Shown one piece after another: positions 49,684-57,786 of a DNA stretch of 61,479 bases. The notes under the pieces are model-generated. The model was not told where the DNA came from. It saw nothing but the letters and a program-made list of their open reading frames with translations, and made no database searches. Position 1 is the first letter of the stretch. The number at the start of each line of letters is the position of its first letter. The position numbers and the translations under genes were made by a program. Origin of the DNA: an uncultured Phascolarctobacterium sp. (GTDB lineage: Bacteria > Bacillota > Negativicutes > Acidaminococcales > Acidaminococcaceae); assembly GCF_934190775.1 (NCBI RefSeq), contig NZ_CAKPTG010000016.1, positions 1 to 61,479 of the forward strand, in the 5' to 3' direction.

Positions 49684-50787
49684 TTATAAGATGAACTTCA
49701 CAATGAAGTAGCTGATAATTGTTACAATAATAAAGGTCAGGGCAGTGTAATTACGCAGCTTACCATAGTCAATCGGCAGACTGCCGACAACCTTACCCGT
49801 CTGACCGTTCATCATAAAGGTATAGGGCTTACCTTCAAAGCGTGTGGACAGAATCCATACCGGCACCATTGCATAATGCACAGCATTTTCATCCTTAATA
49901 ACTGCGCAGTCACCGTTGCTGGTTACACGGGTATAGCCTGTAACGGTATCTGCCAGGCAGCCCTCGGCGCTTTTAACAACGCGCGCATCAGCACGTGCTA
50001 CAGCAGCCTCGGCATCCACATCATACTTATCTGCCAAAAAGCCTGTCAGATAAGCGGTGCTGAAGGGAACCATTTCTTTGTAATCAAACGGCTCGATGCT
50101 TTCCATAAAGGTATCGTCCATCTTCTCGCTGCCATCTACAGGAATGCGCTCAAAGGACATGGTGCCTTCACGCTCGCAGTTATAGACAACGGTAGTCGTA
50201 ACAACCTCATCATCGGTTTCATAAACACTGTCGCTGGCACCCTGATAGCTGCCGCTGGCACTAACCTTGGAGTCAAACAGCCAGAACGGTACATACATCG
50301 CCTGGATATCCTCCACACGATTGTTGGCCGTAAAGGAGTTAGGCAGCAGGGTTCTTCCCTTATAGAATTCTTTGAGGGCAGCAACAGCTTCCTCTTTGGT
50401 TTTCTTGAAGGGGATGATGAAGTCCGGCTTCAGCATACCCTCGAAGCGGCTCGGCAGCATGGTCGGGCTGCCGCAATAGCAGCATTCTGTTGCCATGGTG
50501 TTGCCGTCGCTCACAATCTGCGCACCGCAGCTGGAGCAGGTGAAGGCCTTCATCTGCTCTGCTTCGTCAGCTTCCCATTCGCTGCCGGCAGCAGAGGTAT
50601 CCCACTTTGCCTCCTTGGCAGCCTGCGCTTTGGCAGCAGCGGCTTCCTTGGCGGCATACATTTCTTCTATAGTCTTAACTTCCAGCTCGGTACCGCAGTA
50701 TTCACAGGTCACCTTATCATGACCGGGCAAAAACGTCAGCGGCGCGCTGCAGTTAGGGCACTTATAGCCTACAGAGGTTTCAGCCAT
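49684..50787 (-). CDS. Zinc-ribbon membrane protein (YdjG-like)
   Basis: A 367-residue protein. It begins with two zinc ribbons (YKCPNCSAPL...CEYCG at about 8-35 and TCSSCGAQI...ECCYCG at about 82-105), then a long beta-rich region and a C-terminal membrane helix (about 345-365). The arrangement resembles B. subtilis YdjG. With the SPFH gene upstream and the TPM gene downstream it likely forms a membrane complex. SD GAGGTGA precedes the ATG. Confidence 0.72.
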   Translation of the reverse strand: MAETSVGYKCPNCSAPLTFLPGHDKVTCEYCGTELEVKTIEEMYAAKEAAAAKAQAAKEAKWDTSAAGSEWEADEAEQMKAFTCSSCGAQIVSDGNTMATECCYCGSPTMLPSRFEGMLKPDFIIPFKKTKEEAVAALKEFYKGRTLLPNSFTANNRVEDIQAMYVPFWLFDSKVSASGSYQGASDSVYETDDEVVTTTVVYNCEREGTMSFERIPVDGSEKMDDTFMESIEPFDYKEMVPFSTAYLTGFLADKYDVDAEAAVARADARVVKSAEGCLADTVTGYTRVTSNGDCAVIKDENAVHYAMVPVWILSTRFEGKPYTFMMNGQTGKVVGSLPIDYGKLRNYTALTFIIVTIISYFIVKFIL

Positions 50788-50895
50788 AATATCACCTCGT
50801 TAAAATATAGTTATGCAATTTTGATTGCTCCCGCTCCCCCTCCAGCCACCTATTCGGGCAGCTTGCCTTCCACTCATGAAAGGTGGTTATACATC

Positions 50896-51090
50896 GCAAT
50901 TAAATATCGTTCCAGTCAGAAGCAATTTTCCCGTGCCTGAGGGCACAACGCAAATTTCGTGTGGAACCAGGACGAAACGTGCGGCGCCGATTTTGTTCGC
51001 AAGTAACTTTTAGTTTTCGGTTGCCTTGTTTCTATGGTTCCGGACACTTATTTGCTAAAATTGCTATTCCTTGCACGATATGTTAATTGC
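50896..51090. repeat. Family A inverted-repeat element, copy 2
   Basis: 195 bp, opposite in orientation to copy 1. The ends GCAATTAAATATCGT (50896-50910) and ACGATATGTTAATTGC (51075-51090) pair with one bulge. Inside, AGCAATTTT faces AAAATTGCT, GGAACCA (50963-50969) faces TGGTTCC (51035-51041), and GTGCC/GGCAC forms a small hairpin. It lies between the ydjI-like and ydjG-like genes. No protein is encoded. Confidence 0.75.
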
Positions 51091-51129
51091 TCGCTAAGGC
51101 TTTCGATTCACCCATTGTTTTTTTGCTAA

Positions 51130-51242
51130 CCTTCTTGCCTTCCCCTCGCACTCTTCGAGTATAACACGACCAACATTTTTCATTACATGAAAAATGGGTC
51201 TTAGTATAGCGAAGGTGCCGAACGCAGTGAGGCAGAAGGGGG
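51130..51242. repeat. Family B intergenic repeat, copy 2 (expanded)
   Basis: Starts CCTTCTTGCCTTCCCCTCG and ends with GAAGGTGCCGAACGCAGTGA plus GGCAGAAGGGGG. Between them lies about 60 extra bases with a hairpin (CATTTTTCAT/ATGAAAAATG near 51173-51196) absent from copies 1 and 3. The residue of the 516-base gap 50788-51303 holds nothing else recognised. Confidence 0.6.
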
Positions 51243-51303
51243 CAGCATAGGAGCATACATCATGCTTGCATTCGCATCTGACGCAAGCTGTTAATATATG
51301 AGG

Positions 51304-52818
51304 TTATTGTTTATCGTTATCGTCGAAAATATCGCCGCACTCAGGGCAGAACTTAGGCGGATGGTGCGGATCTGGCGGCTCCCAGCCACACTTATCGCAC
51401 TTGTACAGCGGTGCTCCCTCAGGCTTCTTGCTGCCGCATTCAGCGCAGAACTTGCCTTTGTTTACAGCGCCGCAGCTGCAGGTCCAGCCATCCTCTGCCG
51501 GTTTGTCTTCCGGCTTCTTGCTGCCGCAGTTAGCGCAGAACTTACCGGTATTGGTAGTGCCACAGCTGCAGGTCCAGCTGCCCTCTGCCGGTTTCGGTTC
51601 AGGCTTCTTGCCGCCGCAGTTAGCGCAGAACTTACCGGTATTGGTAGTGCCACAGCTGCAGGTCCAGCCATCTGCTGCCGGTGCTGCTGCCGCAGGGGCG
51701 GCAGGGGCGGCCGGCGGCGGAGTAGGAGGTTGCGGCTGTTGCGGATAAGGCGGTTGTCCGTAAGGAGGCTGTTGACCGTAAGGATTCTGTTGAGCATACA
51801 TCTGCTGCTGTTGTCCTTGGGCAAACAAGCCAGCCACATTTGCGCCACCGGCCATTCCGGCCATATTCATGCCAACAAAGCCGCCCATTGCACCCATGCC
51901 GCCTTCATTGCCAGCTGCAATACGCATAGCGTCTGCAGTAGCACCAGCCATAGCTGCTGCTGCACGGTTCGGATTGCTGAGCATCTGGATATCTTTCAGA
52001 CGTTGAGCATCTTCCTCAGACATGGTTACGCTTGCCAGTGCGAAGGAATAAACCTCTACACCGCGGCGGTCACGCCATTGGTCGCTCAAATCTTCGTTCA
52101 AAGCGTTAGCGATTTCTTTGCCATGACGCGGCAGTGCGCTGTAGCGCATACCGTTTTCAGTGAGCGTACCGAGGGCAACGCCCAGGCTCATCATGAGCTC
52201 GCTCTTCATCTGGCTGTCAATCTGGTCACGACGATATTCGTCAGTAATGTTGGAGCATACATTGGTGTAGAACAGCAGCGGATTGGTAATCTTATAGCTG
52301 TATTCACCAAAGCAACGGATACCAACTTCCCAATCAATGCCTAAGTTGTTGTCAATCAGGCGTACAGGAATCGGCTGAGCGGTGCCAAACTTGTTGCCGT
52401 AAATTTCCTTCATATTGAAGTAATATACGCGCTGGTCCTTGCCGGGGTCACCGCCGAAGGTGAAACGTTTACCGATCTGACCGAAAATTGCCTTTACATT
52501 ATCCTTCAGATCGCCGGTAAAGATAGACGGTTCAGTAGAAGTATCGTATACATATTCGCCGGGCTCGTTGCACATATCTACAACTTTGCCCTGCTCAACG
52601 ATAATCATGCACTGACCTTCGTTGACAGCAACAACGCTGCCATTACTGATGATGTTGTCTTCTGCAGAAGTGTTGGAGCTGCGTCCTTGGCTGGACGTAC
52701 GCTTCATACCCTTGGTTACCAGAACCTCGGGAGGCATGCTTTCGCAATAGAAAAACTCTTTCCATTGGTCGCCCAGTACGCCGCCTACAGCGCCCATTGC
52801 CGCTTTAATTAAACCCAT
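51304..52818 (-). CDS. SPFH-domain protein with C-terminal zinc ribbons (YdjI-like)
   Basis: A 504-residue protein. The SPFH-like domain (about 25-290) starts after QWKEFFYCESMPPEVLVTKG and includes DQRVYYFNMKEIYGNKFGTA. A Gly/Met and Pro/Gln-rich linker (about 300-390) follows, then three near-identical zinc-ribbon repeats (WTCSCGTTNTGKFCANCG type, about 31 residues apart) and a fourth, different ribbon (YKCDKCGW...FCPECG). The domain order resembles YdjI and virion-core-like proteins. The ribbon repeats are similar at DNA level, so their number may vary. No pspA gene lies nearby. SD AAAGGAGG. Confidence 0.8.
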   Translation of the reverse strand: MGLIKAAMGAVGGVLGDQWKEFFYCESMPPEVLVTKGMKRTSSQGRSSNTSAEDNIISNGSVVAVNEGQCMIIVEQGKVVDMCNEPGEYVYDTSTEPSIFTGDLKDNVKAIFGQIGKRFTFGGDPGKDQRVYYFNMKEIYGNKFGTAQPIPVRLIDNNLGIDWEVGIRCFGEYSYKITNPLLFYTNVCSNITDEYRRDQIDSQMKSELMMSLGVALGTLTENGMRYSALPRHGKEIANALNEDLSDQWRDRRGVEVYSFALASVTMSEEDAQRLKDIQMLSNPNRAAAAMAGATADAMRIAAGNEGGMGAMGGFVGMNMAGMAGGANVAGLFAQGQQQQMYAQQNPYGQQPPYGQPPYPQQPQPPTPPPAAPAAPAAAAPAADGWTCSCGTTNTGKFCANCGGKKPEPKPAEGSWTCSCGTTNTGKFCANCGSKKPEDKPAEDGWTCSCGAVNKGKFCAECGSKKPEGAPLYKCDKCGWEPPDPHHPPKFCPECGDIFDDNDKQ

Positions 52819-53182
52819 AATACAACCTCCTTTTGTATCACTAAAAATTTAACAATTATATTTTATCAAAACCCGTTTAATATTAACAGGACTTTGAATA
52901 AAACGGTTGTACTCTTATCAGACAAGAAATTGCAAAATATTTATCTTATCCTTATCTGTAGTAAAAAGCTATTCACTAATACTTTGATTTGTGATAAACT
53001 AATTGTTAGACAATCTTAGCAAATCATCTGTGCAGGTAAGCTGTTTTCGCTTCCTTGCCTTTAGTTTAATATAAAAATTGCATTTCGTCACTACACCAAA
53101 TGGTTAATTCGGGTAGGATAAGGTAATTTTTTTCATATTTTTTTCCATACTTTTAAAAAAATCCCTTTCAGGAGGTTGTTTT

Positions 53183-54564
53183 ATGTCTTTTTGTAACAAA
53201 AAAAAAAATTCGTTTCACTGTATATTTTTTTGGCTTTAATATTAATCTGTCTCGGCACTGTTTTGAGCAGCGGCTGCGGCAGTAAGGCATCACTCGACCC
53301 AACCAAGCCGGTAACTCTCACCATCTGGCACGTTTACGGCAACCAGACCAATTCTCCGTTTAATGATACCATCGAAAAATTTAATGCCTCTGAAGGTAAG
53401 GCCAAGGGCGTTATCGTTAAGGTTGCTTCCGTGAGCAGCTCTAACGTTATCGACAAGGCTCTGTTCGCCTCTGCCAAGCAGGAGCCAGGCGCAGTGCCGT
53501 TGCCCGACCTTTTTACCGCCTACCCGCGTGTTATCCCCGCAATGCACGATAAGCTGCTACATTGGGACAAATATCTTGATAAAGAAGATTTAGCTGTTTA
53601 CCAGCCGGAATTTTTAGCCGAAGGCTATCAGGATAAGGAGCTGCTGATGCTGCCGGTAGCAAAATCCACCGAGCTGCTTTTTGTAAATCAGACATATTTT
53701 GACCGCTTTGCTGCGGCAACAGGTGCCAGTACCGAGGATTTTGCCGACTATGACAAGCTTTTTGCGCTCTGCCGCAAGTATTATGCCTGGACTGGCGGCA
53801 AAAACATGTGCCAGCTCGATGATTTCTACAATTATTATCTTACCAGCATGGCGTCTTTAGGCGACCCGTTAATCAAAGACGGCAAGCCTGATCTGGCCAG
53901 CTCCAACTTTAAGCGTGTCTTCCGTGCTGCAGCCGAGCCTGCAATTGCCGGTGGCCTGGGTATTGAAAAGGGCTATGCTGCTGACGCCTGGAAAACAGCC
54001 GATTTAATCAGCAACGTAGGTTCCACCGCTGCTATTCTTTATATGCGCGATTATGTAACTAATCCTGACAACACGCGCGAAACCATTGTTACCAACTATT
54101 ATCCCTGCCCTGTTTTCAGTGGCGGTAAGGTGACACTGCTGCAGCGCGGTGTAGGTCTGTTTGCCATCAAGAACAGTGATGAACGTAAAAACCTTGGTGC
54201 CGTTGTTTTTGCCAAATGGCTGGCGCAGGAAAACAGCAACTTGAATTTTGCTATACAGGCAGGCTACCTGCCAACCAATAAAGAAGCATTGCCCAAACTG
54301 CTGAACAATCCGCAAGAGGTGCATAACTTCAAATATCGCAAGCTGTATACATGCATGCAGCAGGTATACAAAAAAGGCACCTGGCTGCATCTGCCACACA
54401 ATGCTGCTGAAATACAGCAGAATCTTGAATATGGCAGTAAAAACATTCTGCGTGCTGCCCATCAGCAATATCTGCAGGAAGTTGCCGGTGGCGCTAATCC
54501 TCAGCAGACGCTTGATAAATTGGTAGAAGAAAGCTACCAAAAGCTGCTGAACTATAAGCAATAA
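53183..54564 (+). pseudogene. Solute-binding lipoprotein gene with a poly(A) frameshift
   Basis: The ATG at 53183 has a good SD (CAGGAGG) but its frame stops after 18 codons. The long frame (from about 53209 to 54564) encodes a family 1 extracellular solute-binding protein (VTLTIWHVYGNQTNSPFNDTIEKFN). The shift sits at an A11 run (53198-53208). With twelve A the product would be 460 residues and begin with a full lipoprotein signal (NKKKKF, hydrophobic core, LSSGC with Cys32). The gene may be switched by slippage, made by transcriptional slippage, or be a sequence error. It lies 29 bases before the transmembrane LuxR gene. Confidence 0.75.
53198..53208 (+). repeat. A11 homopolymer at codon 6 of the lipoprotein gene
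   Basis: Eleven consecutive A. The count decides whether the upstream ATG reads into the solute-binding protein. Confidence 0.95.
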
Positions 54565-54593
54565 GCCTTGCAAGCTTGCCAAGGAGGCTACTG

Positions 54594-56411
54594 ATGCTCG
54601 ATAAGCTTACCAAATTAAAAAGATTACAGCTCATTAGCAAGGAAATCTGGCAAAATAAGCGTTCCATGCGCGGCCGTTTTATTATTTACCTGCTGTCATT
54701 AGTACTGCTGGCAGGTTCTGCTATGCTGATACTGTTAAACGTTATCGGCATAGTACAGCCGCCAAGCCATGATATCGACCGGTTTCTTGAATACGAGCTT
54801 AACACCCGTACCAACGATATCAAACGCCAGATGAACGCGCTGGCTGCCCACAATATCGATTTGTCGCAGCAGCTGCAGCATGATATCGAAGGCGTGATGA
54901 TGGAAAAGGGAATTTATAACAATTATGAGGCCCTGGACAATAACCCCGAGGCCTTGACCGCCATTCAGCAGGCAACCTACCAGACTCTTGCTGCCAAGAT
55001 GCAGCAGGCTCCGGCCAGCGGTGCCTTATATCTGATTAACGCCAGTGTCAACACGAATCTGTTGGAACCTACCTATAATGGTCTTTTTCTCAAATTTACC
55101 AATATCTATTCAGAAAACACCCTTTTCAACGAAATCTGTATGTTCCGCGGCAACCCTCAGGTTGCCCGCAATAATAACATCAGCCTTTACAGCACCTGGC
55201 AGCTGGAGCTTAATGTCCACGCCTATCCGCAGGCCGATAAGCTGCTTCATGCCCAGAATAACAATATTTCCCAACAATATATACTTACCGACGTTGCCCA
55301 CCTCAAAGAAAGCTGGGAGCAGTCCCGTCTTTTCCTGATGCCTATTAACAGTAATGACGGCAGGATCATCGGTATCTGCGGCTTTGAAATCAGCAGCGTT
55401 TACTTCCAACAGCGCACCAAGCAGGCCAATTACAAGGGTTATCCGCTGATTGTCGCTATTCTCGATAAAAAAGCGGACAACGAATACCAGGGACAGCTTT
55501 CCAATCCGGCCTCCTTCGTCAATGCTACTATAAAAACCAGCTCTGACGGCGAGCATGAATTCTTTACTGCTGGTCAGGAGCGCTTCATCGGCTTCACAGC
55601 TCCCTTGACGGTCGGTGCCTCGGAGCACAGGGTAGCAGTCATGCTGCCTACCGACAGCTATTATCATCTGCAGAGGCAGGCTAAAATGCGTCTGCTGATA
55701 ATGCTGGGTATTATCCTGCTGCTTTCATTGCTGTCTGCCGGTTATTTCAGCAAAAAATATGTAGACCCCTTGTTAACGGACTTGCGACAGCTGCAGCAGA
55801 ATCCGGAAGCACCTCCGCAATCGAAGGTGCTGGAGCTTAACCAGTTCTTCGAGTTTTTGCAGAACCATTCTGAACAGCAGGCTGAAAAACTGCGTCAGCT
55901 GCAAAGTGAAAATAACGAAGTACAAAAGCAATACGGTCAGGCAGCTGTGCGCTTACAGGAAGCACAGGAAAAGCAAAAGCAAACTTTCAACCAATACATC
56001 CAACTGGAGCAACAGCTTGCCGCCCTGCAGGACGAAATCACGCAGGTACGCCAGCAGATGGAGCAGACGCAGCAGGAAAAGCTGCAAGCTCAACAGGAGC
56101 GTGAGCAGGCTCAGCAGCAGTTCAACTTTGCCCAGGCTGCCCTGGAAAAGGCTATTGAAAAGAAGCTGGAGACCGTCGACCCCGACAGCTATAAGATGTT
56201 TGTCGATAATCTGGCGACCCTGACACCTAAGGAAGAGGACATCTTCAACCTTTATGTGCAGGGCTGCTCGACAAAAGCTATTATCAGCCAGCTGGGCATC
56301 ACCGAAAACACCTTAAAATATCACAATAAAAACATCTACGGCAAGCTGGGTGTGAAAACCCGTAAGGAGCTGCTGCAGTATATCGAACTGATGCGCAACG
56401 CAGAGCACTGA
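54594..56411 (+). CDS. Transmembrane sensor with C-terminal LuxR-type HTH
   Basis: A 605-residue protein. Membrane helix 1 at about 29-54, an extracytoplasmic domain of about 310 residues, membrane helix 2 at about 365-385, a long Gln/Glu-rich coiled coil (about 415-530) and a C-terminal LuxR/GerE HTH (LTPKEEDIFNLYVQGCSTKAI, ENTLKYHNKNIYGKLGV). It lacks a kinase or receiver domain, so an outside signal would control a membrane-tethered DNA-binding domain directly. The solute-binding protein gene just upstream may supply the ligand signal. The ATG after CAAGGAGG was chosen over a TTG six codons upstream. Confidence 0.82.
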   Translation: MLDKLTKLKRLQLISKEIWQNKRSMRGRFIIYLLSLVLLAGSAMLILLNVIGIVQPPSHDIDRFLEYELNTRTNDIKRQMNALAAHNIDLSQQLQHDIEGVMMEKGIYNNYEALDNNPEALTAIQQATYQTLAAKMQQAPASGALYLINASVNTNLLEPTYNGLFLKFTNIYSENTLFNEICMFRGNPQVARNNNISLYSTWQLELNVHAYPQADKLLHAQNNNISQQYILTDVAHLKESWEQSRLFLMPINSNDGRIIGICGFEISSVYFQQRTKQANYKGYPLIVAILDKKADNEYQGQLSNPASFVNATIKTSSDGEHEFFTAGQERFIGFTAPLTVGASEHRVAVMLPTDSYYHLQRQAKMRLLIMLGIILLLSLLSAGYFSKKYVDPLLTDLRQLQQNPEAPPQSKVLELNQFFEFLQNHSEQQAEKLRQLQSENNEVQKQYGQAAVRLQEAQEKQKQTFNQYIQLEQQLAALQDEITQVRQQMEQTQQEKLQAQQEREQAQQQFNFAQAALEKAIEKKLETVDPDSYKMFVDNLATLTPKEEDIFNLYVQGCSTKAIISQLGITENTLKYHNKNIYGKLGVKTRKELLQYIELMRNAEH

Positions 56412-56427
56412 CGCGCAGCGCATTGAA

Positions 56428-56465
56428 AAAGCCTCCGGCGAGTTTACTCGTCGGAGGCTTTCTTT
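56428..56465 (+). terminator. Terminator of the LuxR gene
   Basis: AAGCCTCCGgCGAGT (56429-56443) pairs with ACTCGtCGGAGGCTT (56446-56460), 2-nt loop, then T-rich tail. Confidence 0.85.
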
Positions 56466-56494
56466 ATGGGTTAGGGGTTACTATTGCAATATTA

Positions 56495-56542
56495 ACTTTA
56501 TCGCTCACTTTATCGCTCACTTTATCGCTCATTTTATCGCTC
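56495..56542. repeat. Four tandem 12-bp units
   Basis: ACTTTATCGCTC three times and ATTTTATCGCTC once. On the minus strand this reads as an open frame 56464-56544 encoding (M/V)SDK four times and then a short tail, without an SD. Such SDK repeats resemble linkers of COG2865-type AlbA_2 proteins, so it may be a remnant, but this is uncertain. Confidence 0.7.
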
Positions 56543-56609
56543 ATTTTTATGCTATATATAGCCATACACACTGCTAACACCAAATATCCAATTTAAGCTA
56601 TAATTCAAA

Positions 56610-56637
56610 CACCCCCAAAATATATCTTTCGGGGGTG
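56610..56637 (-). terminator. Terminator of the beta-propeller-like lipoprotein gene
   Basis: CACCCCC pairs with GGGGGTG around a 14-nt AT-rich loop, with TTT after it on the minus strand. Confidence 0.7.
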
Positions 56638-56691
56638 CTCAAATCTTTATTTCTTAAATTTTACAGCTTCTGTCATACCTTCTACCCTACA

Positions 56692-57750
56692 TTACAGCTG
56701 CAGGATGAAGAATTCATCATCAACATTTTTTCTGCCTCTGCTGAGGGAAAGCAGAACTCTGTTATCAGGCATATTACTCAGGTTTACCCAAATATTGCTG
56801 TCAACTTCCTTATTATCGGTCAAATCCTTATAGCTGACAGTATCAAGCAGCATGCCGGTACTCTTTCTGTAAATAAACAGCTGCTGCTTGTCTACAGCGG
56901 AATCGCTGACTACCAGATATTCATCAGTCAAAGCTATATCGGTCAAGTTATGCATAGCCTTGCTATCTTCACGTTTTTCCTTGCCGATGACGCGTTTTTG
57001 CTTGCCATTGAAGTCATAAACGCTTACCAGGCCTACATCCTGAGTGCCGATACGTGCATTGCCGCCAACATAGAAATCACCGTTTCTGTCTGCAACAACG
57101 CTCTGCGGAATATTGATTTTATCCTTGTCGTCAGCAGCACGGCTTCTGGATTCCTTACGTACTGTGCCTAAATTCTTGCCTACTCTGTAGCCGTTGCGCA
57201 GTTCAACCTTTCTCATATCGCCCTGGTTCATCCAGATCAAAGCCTTGTCAGCATTGCCCTGAGGAATAACCGCAAGATTATTGAAGCTTCCTTGTGCCTC
57301 TTCAATGCGCTTAGTTTCGCTATCGAAATAGTTGAGTCTCATTCTCTTATTGTTATAGAAAATGCCTCTGGTGCCATCGGAAGAAATCTTAGCATTACCG
57401 GACAAAGCATCAACATTATTGTCCAATATGCGCAGACCATCTTTATCCCACTGCATCTGCACAAGTCTGTCCTTAATGTTGGCATAAATCATATCTCTGC
57501 CGACAACAGCCAGCTTCATGCCCTTGCCATAGGAATTTTCCAGACGCACTTTAGAATTATTCTTCAGCGCAAACAGCTTAAAGGTTCTACCACCGGCCTT
57601 AATATCCTTGTTCGGCAAATCCTTCAAATCGGCAGCAATCGGTTTTGGTTTAGGGGGCTCGCTGGTGCCCTTGTCACCGCCGCAGCCGGCAATAAAGCTG
57701 CAGGCCAGAAGTCCGGCCAAAATTCCCATCGCCATACGTTTCTTCAACAT
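56692..57750 (-). CDS. Lipoprotein of unknown function, possible beta-propeller
   Basis: A 352-residue lipoprotein (lipobox FIAGC, Cys23). After a Pro/Lys-rich spacer it has repeated blade-like beta segments (MIYANIKDRLVQMQWDKDGLRILD, RLNYFDSETKRIEEAQG, VGLVSVYDFNGKQKRVIGKE, LFIYRKSTGMLLDTV), suggesting a WD40/NHL-like propeller. No catalytic motif seen. The second ATG (MLKKR) was chosen because GAGGAGAT lies 7 bases before it. Confidence 0.7.
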   Translation of the reverse strand: MLKKRMAMGILAGLLACSFIAGCGGDKGTSEPPKPKPIAADLKDLPNKDIKAGGRTFKLFALKNNSKVRLENSYGKGMKLAVVGRDMIYANIKDRLVQMQWDKDGLRILDNNVDALSGNAKISSDGTRGIFYNNKRMRLNYFDSETKRIEEAQGSFNNLAVIPQGNADKALIWMNQGDMRKVELRNGYRVGKNLGTVRKESRSRAADDKDKINIPQSVVADRNGDFYVGGNARIGTQDVGLVSVYDFNGKQKRVIGKEKREDSKAMHNLTDIALTDEYLVVSDSAVDKQQLFIYRKSTGMLLDTVSYKDLTDNKEVDSNIWVNLSNMPDNRVLLSLSRGRKNVDDEFFILQL

Positions 57751-57786
57751 AACAATCATCTCCTCATTTTACTATGGAAAAGCTTT

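Noticed and set aside
50825..51013. Small open frame inside repeat family A copy 2
   Set aside because: It is not conserved in copy 1, where the pairing is kept but the frame is not.
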